NCBI RefSeq assembly: GCF_017813365.1 | Contig: NZ_JAGIZA010000004.1 | Location: forward strand, 248,001 to 312,000 | From: Roseomonas indoligenes | GTDB taxonomy: Bacteria; Pseudomonadota; Alphaproteobacteria; Acetobacterales; Acetobacteraceae | Length of the DNA stretch: 64,000 bases | Direction of reading: 5' to 3' | In this document: one piece after another, positions 9,945 to 18,122 of the stretch | Numbering within the stretch: the stretch's first letter is position 1 | Layout of the letters: each line of letters begins with the position of its first letter | Notes under the pieces: generated by a model | Database searches by the model: none | The model's input: the letters and a program-made list of their open reading frames with translations, nothing else | What the model was told of the DNA's origin: nothing | Translations under genes and position numbers: made by a program

Positions 9945-10954
9945 GGGCGCGTGCGGCCGTTACCGGCCTCTCCGGCCTCTCCCTCACGCCGGAGGAGGCA
10001 GCGCTGCTGCGCGCCACCCCGCCCGCGGGCGTGATCCTGTTCCGCCGCAACGTCAGCAACCCCTCCCAGCTCTCGAACCTTACCGCCTCCGTCCGGGACA
10101 TCCTGGGTGAGGCGGCGCCGATCCTGGTGGACCAGGAGGGGGGCAGGGTGGCCCGGCTGCGCCCGCCCTATTGGCCGTCCTATCCGCCGCCCGCGGTCTT
10201 CGAGGGTTGGCCGGAATCGCGGGCCGCCGCCAACGCCGCCCTTCTCGGCGCCCATTGCGCCGCCATGGGGCTGGACGTGGTCTGCGCCCCCTGCCTGGAC
10301 CTGCGCCTTCCCGGCGCGCACGACGTGATCGGCGACCGTTCCTTCTCCGCCGACCCGGCGGAGGTGGCCCGGCTCGGCGAGGCCTGGATCGAGGGGCTGA
10401 TGGCCGCCGGCTGCATCCCCGTGATCAAGCACATCCCCGGCCATGGCCGCGCCACCGCGGACAGCCACGAGTCGCTGCCCCGCGTCGAGGCGGACCGGGC
10501 GGTGCTGGAAGCGGACATCGCCCCTTTCCGCGCCGTCTGCGCCCGCGACGCCGGGCGGCACCTCTGGGCGATGACGGCCCATGTCACCTACACGGCGCTG
10601 GACCCGATGCTGCCCGCCACCCTTTCCCCCGCCGTGATCGGCCGCACGATCCGCGAGGAGATCGGCTTCGATGGCCCTCTCGTCTCGGACGACCTGATGA
10701 TGGGCGCCCTGGGCGGCTTCGGCCCGGATCTGGCGGCGGCTTCGATCCATGCCGGTTGCGACCTCGTGCTCCATTGCAACGGCGTGCTCCCGGATACGGC
10801 GGCCCTGTTGCGGGACTGCCCGGCCTTGTCCGACCGTGCGGAGGAGCGGATGGCGGTGGCGCGCGCGGCGATGCTCGCCTCCCGCCCCCCCGCCCGCGCC
10901 GCGGCGGCGGGCAATCCCGTCCCCGCCGCGCCCCATGCCCTGACCGACGCCTGA
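9941..10954 (+). CDS. nagZ: Beta-N-acetylhexosaminidase NagZ (glycoside hydrolase family 3)
   Basis: Removes GlcNAc from anhydro-muropeptides during peptidoglycan recycling in the cytoplasm. 337 residues. VDQEGGRVARL is the substrate loop, KHIPGHGRATADSHESLPRV carries the Lys-His and Asp-His acid/base loop, and VSDDLMMGAL contains the nucleophile Asp. The ATG at 9941 overlaps the SPOR gene; a start at 9893 would lie well inside that gene and gives an atypical N-terminus. Confidence 0.92.
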   Translation: MRARAAVTGLSGLSLTPEEAALLRATPPAGVILFRRNVSNPSQLSNLTASVRDILGEAAPILVDQEGGRVARLRPPYWPSYPPPAVFEGWPESRAAANAALLGAHCAAMGLDVVCAPCLDLRLPGAHDVIGDRSFSADPAEVARLGEAWIEGLMAAGCIPVIKHIPGHGRATADSHESLPRVEADRAVLEADIAPFRAVCARDAGRHLWAMTAHVTYTALDPMLPATLSPAVIGRTIREEIGFDGPLVSDDLMMGALGGFGPDLAAASIHAGCDLVLHCNGVLPDTAALLRDCPALSDRAEERMAVARAAMLASRPPARAAAAGNPVPAAPHALTDA

Positions 10955-10985
10955 CGGCTCGGCGCAGCCCCGGACGGACCCCTTC

Positions 10986-11675
10986 ATGGATTGGCTCCCG
11001 GATTTCGCGGCGGCCGCGCTCGCCGCGATCCTCGCCATCACCCTACACGAGGCCGCCCATGGCTACGCCGCCCGCGCGCTGGGCGACGACACGGCGGCCC
11101 GGTTGGGAAGGCTTTCCCTCAACCCGCTGCGGCACGTGGATCCCGTGGGAACGCTGCTGATCCCTGGGTTCCTTCTGGTCTCCCAACTCCTCGCCGTCGG
11201 GCGGGTGGACGTGATGTTCGGTTGGGCCAAGCCCGTGCCGGTGGACGTCAGCCGCCTGCGGAACCCGCGCTTCGGCATGGTGCTGGTGGCCGCGGCGGGG
11301 CCGGCGATGAACGTGGTGATCGCCTTCGCCGCCGCGATCCTGCTGCATCCCCTGCAGGGGCCGGGGACGGACAACGTGATGGACTGGGTCGAGCAATTCC
11401 TCCTCCTCTCCCTCATCGGGAACCTCGTCCTCGCCGCCTTCAACCTGCTGCCGATTCCGCCGCTAGACGGCGGCCGCATCGTCGGCGGCCTGCTGCCGTC
11501 GGCCATTGGCCTGCCCTACCTGCGGCTGGAGCGGTTCGGGCTGTTCATCGTGCTGGGCCTCCTCTTCCTTCTGCCAATGCTGGTTCCTGGCTTCGACCCG
11601 CTGCGGAGCCTCGTCGCCCGGGTCGTCTTTCCCGTGGCCCGCGGCATCCTCGATATCACCGGGCATTCGGGATGA
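10986..11675 (+). CDS. Site-2 protease family (M50) membrane metalloprotease
   Basis: 229 residues with five to six hydrophobic segments. The zinc motif HEAAH sits in the first span (about residue 21-25) and the third zinc ligand in LLPIPPLDGGRI (about 160). This short form lacks PDZ domains, like the Rip3/SpoIVFB-type rhomboid-unrelated proteases. Its substrate is unknown. The stop overlaps scpA by 4 bases and it starts 31 bases after nagZ. Confidence 0.87.
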   Translation: MDWLPDFAAAALAAILAITLHEAAHGYAARALGDDTAARLGRLSLNPLRHVDPVGTLLIPGFLLVSQLLAVGRVDVMFGWAKPVPVDVSRLRNPRFGMVLVAAAGPAMNVVIAFAAAILLHPLQGPGTDNVMDWVEQFLLLSLIGNLVLAAFNLLPIPPLDGGRIVGGLLPSAIGLPYLRLERFGLFIVLGLLFLLPMLVPGFDPLRSLVARVVFPVARGILDITGHSG

Positions 11676-12433
11676 GCGGCGCGGCCGAGCCGGCCCTCGT
11701 TGTCACGCTCGATGGGTTCGAGGGGCCGCTGGACCTGTTGCTGGACCTCGCCCGGGCGCAGAAGGTGGACATCGCCCGGATCTCCATCCTTTCCCTCGTG
11801 GATCAGTACCTCGCGGTGATCGAGGGCGCACGGCGCGTGCGGCTGGAGATCGCGGCGGACTGGCTGGTGATGGCGGCCTGGCTTGCCTGGCTGAAATCGC
11901 GCCTCCTCCTCCCCGACGACCCCACGCAGGAGGAGGATGCGGAGGCGCTGGCGGAGGCCCTGGCCGATCGCCTGCGCGAGCTGGAACGGATGCGCGAGGC
12001 CTCCGCCTGGCTTCACCGCCGCCCCTTCCTTGGCCGCGACGTCATGGCCCGCGGCGCGCCGGAGAACCTGGTGCTGGAGGACCGCTCCGCCCTCGCGGCC
12101 GATCTTCCGGGGCTGCTGCGCGCCTATCAGGGCATCCTGCGCCGCGCTGCCGCCCGCCGGCCCTACCGCCCCCGGCCTCGCCGGCTCTGGACCGTGCAGG
12201 ACGCGCTGGCCCGGCTGCGCGGGCTGGTCGGCGCCACCCCGGGCTGGGCTGAGCTCTCCCTCTTCCTCCCGGAAGCCGAGATGGACGCCGTGGAGCGACG
12301 TGCCGCCCTCGCCAGCACCCTCATCGCCGGGCTGGAGATGGCAAAGACCGGCCTGGCCGAGCTCCGCCAGGACGCGCCCTTCGCCCCGATCCTGCTGCGC
12401 CCCGGCAGTGCCGAGACCTCCGATGCCGCCTGA
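11672..12433 (+). CDS. scpA: Segregation and condensation protein ScpA
   Basis: Kleisin that bridges the SMC dimer and, with ScpB, forms the chromosome-condensing complex. 253 residues. The N-terminal FEGPLDLLLDLARAQKVDI motif is diagnostic and is followed by helical DWLVMAAWLAWLKSRLLLP; the C-terminal winged helix is around 195-240. The ATG overlaps the protease stop, and the gene overlaps scpB by 11 bases. Confidence 0.94.
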   Translation: MSGAAEPALVVTLDGFEGPLDLLLDLARAQKVDIARISILSLVDQYLAVIEGARRVRLEIAADWLVMAAWLAWLKSRLLLPDDPTQEEDAEALAEALADRLRELERMREASAWLHRRPFLGRDVMARGAPENLVLEDRSALAADLPGLLRAYQGILRRAAARRPYRPRPRRLWTVQDALARLRGLVGATPGWAELSLFLPEAEMDAVERRAALASTLIAGLEMAKTGLAELRQDAPFAPILLRPGSAETSDAA

Positions 12434-13238
12434 TCCCGACGCCCCCGAAACCGGTCCAGTCCAGGCCGACACCACCCCGGACGGTCCCACCGAAGCGGAT
12501 CCGGACGACGCGCCGGCCGTGACGGTCGATTCGCACGATGGCCATTATGCCGGGATTCTGTCCGCCGATTCCGGGGAGGAGCCTCCGCCGCTGGAGCCGG
12601 TCGTGACGGAAGGGCCATCTCCGGTGCCTGCCGAAGCGATCCGGCTCGCCGAAGCCATGGTTTTCGCCTCCGCCACACCCGTCACCGCCGCCCGGCTCTC
12701 GCCGCTGCTGCCCTCTGGCGTGGGGGCGGCCGAGACCCTGGCGGCCCTCGCGGCCGCCTATGAGGGCAGGGGAGTGACCCTGGTGAACGTGGCCGGCGGC
12801 TTCGCCTTCCGAACCGCCGAGGATCTCGCGCCGCTCCTCACCCGCGTGGTGGAGGTGCCGCGCCGCCTGCCGCGCGTGGCGATGGAGGCGCTGGCCATCA
12901 TTGCCTGGCACCAGCCCGTAACGCGCGGCGAGATCGAGGAGATCCGCGGCACGGCCCTGTCGCAGACGACGCTGGAGATCCTGCTGGAGAACGCCCTGAT
13001 CGCCCCGCGCGGCAAGAAGGAGGCGCCGGGCCGTCCGACTCTTTGGGGGACCACGCCGAAATTCCTGGAGCAGTTCGGCCTCACCTCCCTGCGCGACCTG
13101 CCGAAGCGGGAGGAGCTGATGCCGGACCCCGGCCTGCCGCTGCCCGCGCCGGACGCCTTGCACGCACCGGTCGGGGAGGCCGAGGACGTGCCGGAGGACA
13201 CCCCCGACGAGACCCCTGCGGAACCTTCCGCTTCGTAA
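12423..13238 (+). CDS. scpB: Segregation and condensation protein ScpB
   Basis: Partner of ScpA in the SMC-ScpAB complex. 271 residues: an acidic, Pro-rich N-terminal extension of about 65 residues not found in short ScpBs, then two winged-helix domains (LAEAMVFASATPVTAARL; MEALAIIAWHQPVTRGEIEEIRG), then TLWGTTPKFLEQFGL and an acidic tail. The start at 12423 lies inside scpA and gives the tight coupling normal for this pair. Confidence 0.93.
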   Translation: MPPDPDAPETGPVQADTTPDGPTEADPDDAPAVTVDSHDGHYAGILSADSGEEPPPLEPVVTEGPSPVPAEAIRLAEAMVFASATPVTAARLSPLLPSGVGAAETLAALAAAYEGRGVTLVNVAGGFAFRTAEDLAPLLTRVVEVPRRLPRVAMEALAIIAWHQPVTRGEIEEIRGTALSQTTLEILLENALIAPRGKKEAPGRPTLWGTTPKFLEQFGLTSLRDLPKREELMPDPGLPLPAPDALHAPVGEAEDVPEDTPDETPAEPSAS

Positions 13239-13385
13239 CGGCGCGCGAGGCGGCTTCCATCCGGGCCTGCGCGGGCCCATCTTCGGTTTCCCGCCCCATT
13301 TGTCGTGAGGGCGAGTTCTGCTAACGGAGGCGACCCCCGCGAGGGACCGGTTCACCGGAATCCCGCACCGGGTGATCGGAGAGAC

Positions 13386-14030
13386 ATGTTCGACCTCGCC
13401 TGGTCCGAAATCGCCCTGATTGCCGTGGTTGCAGTGGTGGTGATCGGTCCGAAGGACCTTCCCGACGCTGTCCGCGGCGTTGCCCGCGGCATCCAGAAGC
13501 TGCGCCGCATGGCCGGCGAGTTCCAGGGCCACCTGGACGAGGTGGTGCGCGAGGCGAAGCTGGAGGATGTGCGCGACCAGATTCGCGACATCCGTAACTT
13601 CGACCTGAAGTCCACCATCGAGAAGGCGGTGGACGAGGACGGCACCCTGACCCGCACCATGCGGGAGGATCCTTTCCGTGCCCCGCCGCCGCCCACCTCC
13701 GACGCCGCGCCCGCGGCCGGAACGGAGGCGGTGCTGCCCGACGCGCCGCCCCCGGTGGACGCCACGGAGCCGCCCGCGCCCGTCGTCGCGGCGGAGGCAG
13801 CGGCCGACACGCCGGATGCCACGCCGCCGGCACCTGAGCCTTCGGGCACTCCGGCCGCCATCCCGGCCAATGGGCAGGTGGTCCAGGCTTCCGGACTTTC
13901 GCCCATCCCGGAGCCGCTCTCCTCGGCCGCCGTCTCTGCTCCGGCCACTCCCCGGCCGGACCCCGCGCTGGCCCCTGCGGCGACCCCCGAGGCGGAGACA
14001 CCGCCGCGCCCCGCCGCCCACACCGCCTGA
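13386..14030 (+). CDS. tatB: Sec-independent translocase subunit TatB
   Basis: Membrane receptor subunit of the twin-arginine export system. 214 residues: one N-terminal span (MFDLAWSEIALIAVVAVVVIG), the conserved GPKDLP hinge, an amphipathic helix and a long Pro/Ala-rich cytoplasmic tail. The ATG at 13386 follows GGAGAGAC; an upstream in-frame start at 13305 would place non-hydrophobic residues before the span. tatC starts 21 bases later. The 147 bases before it are too short for tatA, which often precedes tatB in related genomes and must lie elsewhere. Confidence 0.92.
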   Translation: MFDLAWSEIALIAVVAVVVIGPKDLPDAVRGVARGIQKLRRMAGEFQGHLDEVVREAKLEDVRDQIRDIRNFDLKSTIEKAVDEDGTLTRTMREDPFRAPPPPTSDAAPAAGTEAVLPDAPPPVDATEPPAPVVAAEAAADTPDATPPAPEPSGTPAAIPANGQVVQASGLSPIPEPLSSAAVSAPATPRPDPALAPAATPEAETPPRPAAHTA

Positions 14031-14051
14031 CGAAGAAAAGCCCGACCGCCA

Positions 14052-14840
14052 GTGCCCCGCGAACCGGACGACACGATCGACGACAAGCCCATGCCGTTGA
14101 TCGACCACCTGCTTGAGCTGCGCACGCGGCTCCTGTGGTCGATCGGCGCCTTCGGAATCGCCTTTGCCCTCTGCTACTACTTCTCCACCCAGATCTACGG
14201 CTTCCTTGCCCGACCCCTGGCCGAGATCCTGATGCAGCAGGGCGGCGGCGAGAGGCGGATGATCTTCACCGCGCTCTACGAGGCCTTCTTCACCTACCTG
14301 AAGGTGGCCTTCTTCGGGGCGGTGTTCTTCAGCTTCCCGATGTGGGCGACGCAGCTCTGGCTGTTCATCGCGCCGGGTCTCTACAAGTCCGAGAAGAAGG
14401 TCATCACGCCCTTTCTCATCGCTTCCCCCGTGCTCTTCGTCATGGGCGCGGCGCTGGCCTATTATTTCATCTTCCCGCTGGCCTGGAAGTTCTTCATCTC
14501 CTTTGAGACGCCCTCGGGCGGCGGGGGACTTCCCGTGCAGCTGGAGGCGAAGGTCTCCGAGTACCTCTCCCTCGTCATGCACATGATCCTGGCCTTTGGC
14601 GTGGCCTTCCAGATGCCGGTCCTGCTGACCCTCCTGGCACGGGTGGGTATCGTGAGCGTGGAACAGCTGCGGCGCGGGCGGCGCTATGCCATAGTCGGCA
14701 TGTTCGTGGCGGCCGCGGTGCTCACGCCACCCGACATCATCAGCCAGATCGGCCTCGCGGTGCCGCTGCTCGCCCTGTACGAGCTGTCCATCCTGGCCGC
14801 CGTCTGGATGACGCCGAAGCCCAAGCCTCCCGTCACGTAA
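14052..14840 (+). CDS. tatC: Sec-independent translocase subunit TatC
   Basis: Core of the Tat receptor that binds twin-arginine signal peptides. 262 residues, six membrane spans. The conserved start [15 protein letters not shown] and the [23 protein letters not shown] loop with its functional Glu/Pro residues are present. It uses GTG. serS follows after 10 bases, as in many alphaproteobacteria. Confidence 0.96.
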   Translation: MPREPDDTIDDKPMPLIDHLLELRTRLLWSIGAFGIAFALCYYFSTQIYGFLARPLAEILMQQGGGERRMIFTALYEAFFTYLKVAFFGAVFFSFPMWATQLWLFIAPGLYKSEKKVITPFLIASPVLFVMGAALAYYFIFPLAWKFFISFETPSGGGGLPVQLEAKVSEYLSLVMHMILAFGVAFQMPVLLTLLARVGIVSVEQLRRGRRYAIVGMFVAAAVLTPPDIISQIGLAVPLLALYELSILAAVWMTPKPKPPVT

Positions 14841-14850
14841 GGCGACCCCC

Positions 14851-16125
14851 ATGCACGATATCCGGGCCGTCCGCGCCGATCCGGCCGCGTTCGACGCCGC
14901 GCTCGCCCGCCGCGGCCTGGCAGCCGTCTCCGCGGAGCTGCTGGACCTCGACTCGGCCCGTCGCGCCGCCCAGACCACGGCGCAGGAGGCTCAGGCGCGC
15001 CGGAATGCCCTGGCGCGCGAGATCGGCCAGGGGAAGAAGGCCGGCGCCGATACTGCCGCTCTCGAGGCAGAGGCGACCGAGTTGCGTGCCCGGATGGAGG
15101 GGCTAGACGCGGAGGCCAAGGCGGCCGAGGCCGCCCAGACCCGCATCCTGGAGGCCCTGCCGAATATTCTGGACGCCGATGTGCCGGAGGGGAGAGACGA
15201 ATCGTCCAACGTCGTGCTCCATCAGCACGGCAACGTCCCGAACCTGCCTTTCGCGCCGAAGCAGCACTTCGAGCTCGGCGAGGCACTGGGCGGCATGGAC
15301 TTCGCCACCGCCGTGAAGCTGGCCGGCAGCCGCTTCACCGTGCTGCGCGGGCCGCTCGCCCGGCTGGAGCGGGCCATCGGCCAGTGGATGCTGAATCTTC
15401 ACGTGGACGAGCACGGTTATACCGAGACGGTGGTGCCGCTGCTGGTGAACGACGCGACCATGTACGGCACCGGCCAGCTGCCGAAGTTCGCGGACGACCT
15501 GTTCCGCACCACCGACGACCGCTGGCTGATCCCGACGGCCGAGGTCCCCCTGACCAACACCGTGCGCGACGAGATCATGGGGGAGGCCGCGCTGCCCCTC
15601 CGCATGGCCGCGCTCTCTCCCTGCTTCCGGTCCGAGGCGGGCTCGGCCGGGCGGGACACGCGCGGCATGATCCGCCAGCACCAGTTCAGCAAGGTGGAGA
15701 TGGTCTCCATCACCGCCCCGGACGCTTCCGCCGAGGAGCACGAGCGGATGACGCGCTGTGCCGAGCGGGTGCTGACGGAGCTGGGCCTGGTCTGGCGGCG
15801 CATCCTCCTCTGCGCCGGCGATACGGGCTTCGGTGCGACGAAAACCTATGACCTGGAGGTCTGGCTGCCCGGGCAGGGGGCCTGGCGGGAGATTTCCTCC
15901 TGCTCGAACTGCCGGGACTTCCAGGCCCGGCGGATGAATGCCCGGATGAAGCCGAAGGAGGGGAAGGGGAACCTGTTTCTCCACACCCTGAACGGCTCCG
16001 GCGTGGCGGTGGGCCGCGCCCTGATCGCGGTCATGGAAACCCACCAGCAGGCGGACGGCTCCATCGCCGTGCCCGAGGTGCTGCGGCCCTACATGGGCGG
16101 TGCCGAGGTCATCCCGGCGGGCTGA
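14851..16125 (+). CDS. serS: Seryl-tRNA synthetase
   Basis: Charges tRNA-Ser and tRNA-Sec. 424 residues: an N-terminal coiled-coil arm (about 1-110) and a class II core with motif 2 ([27 protein letters not shown]) and motif 3 ([19 protein letters not shown]). Last gene of the argS-to-serS run. A 61-base gap then leads to tRNA-Pro. Confidence 0.97.
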   Translation: MHDIRAVRADPAAFDAALARRGLAAVSAELLDLDSARRAAQTTAQEAQARRNALAREIGQGKKAGADTAALEAEATELRARMEGLDAEAKAAEAAQTRILEALPNILDADVPEGRDESSNVVLHQHGNVPNLPFAPKQHFELGEALGGMDFATAVKLAGSRFTVLRGPLARLERAIGQWMLNLHVDEHGYTETVVPLLVNDATMYGTGQLPKFADDLFRTTDDRWLIPTAEVPLTNTVRDEIMGEAALPLRMAALSPCFRSEAGSAGRDTRGMIRQHQFSKVEMVSITAPDASAEEHERMTRCAERVLTELGLVWRRILLCAGDTGFGATKTYDLEVWLPGQGAWREISSCSNCRDFQARRMNARMKPKEGKGNLFLHTLNGSGVAVGRALIAVMETHQQADGSIAVPEVLRPYMGGAEVIPAG

Positions 16126-16186
16126 CCTCTCCGCCAAGGCTGGGATTGCTTCCGGGGCCGGGCGACCATAGGTTGCGGCGGTCTCG

Positions 16187-16260
16187 CGGGGTGTGGCGCA
16201 GCCTGGTAGCGCGCCTGTTTTGGGTACAGGAGGCCGTGGGTTCGAATCCCGCCGCCCCGA
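16187..16260 (+). tRNA. tRNA-Pro (anticodon TGG)
   Basis: 74 bases fold into a standard cloverleaf. The acceptor stem CGGGGTG pairs with CGCCCCG (one T-G), the anticodon loop is TTTGGGT between CCTGT and ACAGG, and the T arm contains GGTTCGAATCC. The CCA end is not encoded. Confidence 0.96.
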
Positions 16261-16307
16261 ATTGACGAGACCTGGTTTGGCGTTGTCCGCCGTCTGGAGT
16301 GCCTGGC

Positions 16308-16619
16308 ATGAGCATCGCCCGCATCTACTCGCCACCCAAGAGCGCCATGCAGTCCGGCCAGGGCCGCACGGACGAATGGGTGGTGGAATACGCGCCCGGC
16401 GAGCGCAAGCTGATCGATCCGCAGACCGGCTGGTACGGCTCGGGCGATACCAACCGCCAGGTCCGCCTGCGCTTCGACACGCTGGAGGATGCCGAGGCCT
16501 ATGCCAAGGCGCAGGGCCTGACCTACGAGGTGGAGGCAAGGCGCCAGCGCCCGGCTATCCGGCCCAAGGCCTATGCCGACAATTTCCGCACGGACCGGCT
16601 GTCCAACTGGACGCACTGA
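16308..16619 (+). CDS. NDUFS4-like complex I accessory subunit (ETC complex I subunit region)
   Basis: 103 residues resembling the conserved domain of NDUFS4, an accessory subunit found in mitochondrial and alphaproteobacterial NADH:quinone oxidoreductase. The core is GWYGSGDTNRQVRLRF followed by TLEDAEAYAKAQGLTYEV, with a C-terminal KAYADNFRTDRLSNWTH. The start is set by GGAG 9 bases before the ATG at 16308. It sits between two tRNA genes; no other complex I gene is nearby. It is the last host protein gene before the prophage. Confidence 0.88.
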   Translation: MSIARIYSPPKSAMQSGQGRTDEWVVEYAPGERKLIDPQTGWYGSGDTNRQVRLRFDTLEDAEAYAKAQGLTYEVEARRQRPAIRPKAYADNFRTDRLSNWTH

Positions 16620-16641
16620 ACAAGCCGGTCCGCCCGGTGAG

Positions 16642-16718
16642 GCACCCTTAGCTCAACTGGATAGAGCAACCGGCTTCTACCCGGTTGGTTGGGGGTTCAA
16701 GTCCCTCAGGGTGCGCCA
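16642..16718 (+). tRNA. tRNA-Arg (anticodon TCT), prophage attachment gene
   Basis: 77 bases including an encoded CCA. The acceptor stem GCACCCT pairs with AGGGTGC, the anticodon loop is CTTCTAC between ACCGG and CCGGT, and the T arm has GGTTCAAGTCC. Its last 15 bases are repeated exactly at 61480-61494, so the prophage integrated at this 3' end and restored the tRNA. Confidence 0.96.
16704..16718 (+). repeat. attL core (tRNA-Arg 3' end)
   Basis: CCTCAGGGTGCGCCA, identical to the attR core at 61480-61494 in the same orientation. The flanking base differs on each side, so the exact match is 15 bases. Confidence 0.93.
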
Positions 16719-16758
16719 TCATCGTTCCAAAGCATTGTTCCTACTTGCATATTGCTAA

Positions 16759-16790
16759 GTTTGACAGACGCCCAGGCTTAGGTTTGACAG
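16759..16790 (+). promoter_or_regulatory. Two GTTTGACAG repeats beside attL, possible integrase arm sites
   Basis: GTTTGACAG occurs at 16759-16767 and 16782-16790, each preceded by a similar GCT(T)A(A/G) stretch. A related GTTTGACAC lies at 61437-61445, just inside attR, with a shorter GTTTGAT at 61453-61459. Short repeats shared by both prophage ends fit arm-type binding sites of a tyrosine integrase. They also contain TTGACA, so a promoter -35 role for the next gene is an alternative. Confidence 0.45.
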
Positions 16791-16890
16791 GGAAGTCGTA
16801 CCGGCTAGGCCGGGCACCCTGGTGATGTTCGACAGTCGTCGAGGCTCGGCGTGTTAGGATGAACCTGAATTGAAGCTTAGCGAGGACGTC

Positions 16891-17472
16891 ATGGACAAAC
16901 AGGTCGACGACAGCGCCATCGCCGAACTACCGCCTTTGGTCGACCGTGTTCTGTCTAGCCGTGTGCAGAGTGGCCTCTTCGTTATCCAGAAGATAATCAG
17001 CGACTTTGGACCTAAGCTCACAACCCAGGTCTTTGCGGATGCCAATCACCTTTGCTTCTCGGTCTTTCCTACGCACGAAAAAACGCACTACATGTTACGA
17101 CTTGGGAAATTCGGGACGCCCTTTCCTGGCCTCTACTCCGTGGCAGGGCGGCCAATCGGGCTTCTGGAACATGTGGGCGCCGTAAATATACCAGCCGCTG
17201 ACCTAACATCTACGGTATTAGGAGCAGCAGCAGGAGGATCGGTTTTGCAGGGTGAGTGCGCCTTTAATCTTGCGAAGGGTGCCTCATTGAATGTTGTCAA
17301 CGTGACCGTCAGGTCGCCTCGAGGCAGCCGTTTTAGATATGATTATCGAGTTTTCCTAACTTTTTTGTTGTCGTTCGGCGAGAGGACAAACCGATTCAAC
17401 GTTGTTGAGCGCATTGAGGATCAAGTCTCCCGATATTTCGTTGAGCAGACTGTGGCTCGCGGCGAAGTCTGA
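16891..17472 (+). CDS. Unrecognised 193-residue protein, upstream partner of the Shedu-like nuclease
   Basis: I do not recognise a family. The protein is soluble, with no signal peptide or span. It is mixed alpha/beta, with a strand-rich middle (LCFSVFPTHEKTHYMLRLGKF) and a C-terminal stretch FRYDYRVFLTFLLSFGERTNRFNVVERIEDQ. GAGGAC before the ATG at 16891 supports this start; a TTG at 16870 would add seven residues. Base composition is near 50 % GC, far below the flanking host genes. The downstream nuclease gene starts 5 bases after its stop, so the two are probably coupled and may act together. It lies in the cargo slot between attL and int. Confidence 0.7.
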   Translation: MDKQVDDSAIAELPPLVDRVLSSRVQSGLFVIQKIISDFGPKLTTQVFADANHLCFSVFPTHEKTHYMLRLGKFGTPFPGLYSVAGRPIGLLEHVGAVNIPAADLTSTVLGAAAGGSVLQGECAFNLAKGASLNVVNVTVRSPRGSRFRYDYRVFLTFLLSFGERTNRFNVVERIEDQVSRYFVEQTVARGEV

Positions 17473-17476
17473 GTTC

Positions 17477-18109
17477 ATGCGAGCAGTTGATCTACTTAGT
17501 CTCATTCATGACGATACGGGCCACAGAGAGAAGGAATGCCAGCCAGCTCTCTTGCTGATTAAGCAATTCCTTTGCCGTGAGATTCCTCGAAATATCCTTC
17601 AAGTCGGCCGCGAGGAGCCGAATCGCTATGGCTCAAACGATTTCTGTGTCTCGGCTGTTGTTTCCGACGGAAGTACTGACAAGAGGTGTGCTTACGTTTG
17701 GGAGGTGAAGTCTCCACAATCGCATATCCTCGAGTTTGATGACCACAGCCTCCGTCTTCGTCCTACGATGGAGCTTGTCAAAGCTGAAACCCAACTATTC
17801 CATTACGTTGAGGAGTTCAAAAGTTCCAGAAGCTTTCGTCATTACTTTGACTTAAATGACTTGGCGGAAGTCATCCCGGCCGGGATAATTATCGGCAGTG
17901 AGAAGACGTTGGTGAAGAAAGGTAGGCTTGGTCAGGGAAAGAGCCTGGACGAGCTAAAGCGGCTTTATCAGATTTCTATGCACGCCAGACATCAGTATTT
18001 GTACAAAGCCGCCAATATTCTCGTCAAGGACTGGAGTTGGGTTTACGGAAATTTGCTTTCGCTTGAGAATCCCTCACCGATCGTCCCGATTGGAAGTATC
18101 GCAAGCTGA
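17477..18109 (+). CDS. Shedu-like (DUF4263-type) PD-(D/E)XK nuclease
   Basis: 210 residues. A nuclease core is visible: Asp55 in GSNDFCV, Glu76 and Lys78 in YVWEVKSP, and Gln106 in AETQLFHYVEEF, followed by a PAGIIIGSEKT strand-turn and a C-terminal KAANILVKDWSWVYGNLL. This order (E-x-K, then Q on a helix, then a hydrophobic strand ending IIG, then a C-terminal block) is what Shedu/DUF4263 anti-phage nucleases show. It is short for the family, so an N-terminal sensor domain is absent or supplied by the upstream gene. The ATG at 17477 is preferred over a TTG at 17402 inside the upstream gene. Low GC. It converges on int with 13 bases between stops. The family call is by pattern only. Confidence 0.55.
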   Translation: MRAVDLLSLIHDDTGHREKECQPALLLIKQFLCREIPRNILQVGREEPNRYGSNDFCVSAVVSDGSTDKRCAYVWEVKSPQSHILEFDDHSLRLRPTMELVKAETQLFHYVEEFKSSRSFRHYFDLNDLAEVIPAGIIIGSEKTLVKKGRLGQGKSLDELKRLYQISMHARHQYLYKAANILVKDWSWVYGNLLSLENPSPIVPIGSIAS

Positions 18110-18122
18110 ATACAAACATTTT

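Noticed and set aside
12321-14978. 885-codon minus-strand frame across scpB, tatB and tatC
   Set aside because: Antisense to three well-identified genes; Arg/His/Gly-rich shadow.
16727-16743. GTTC...GTTC pair near attL as a second LexA box
   Set aside because: The spacing between the two GTTC units is 9 bases, not the required 7.
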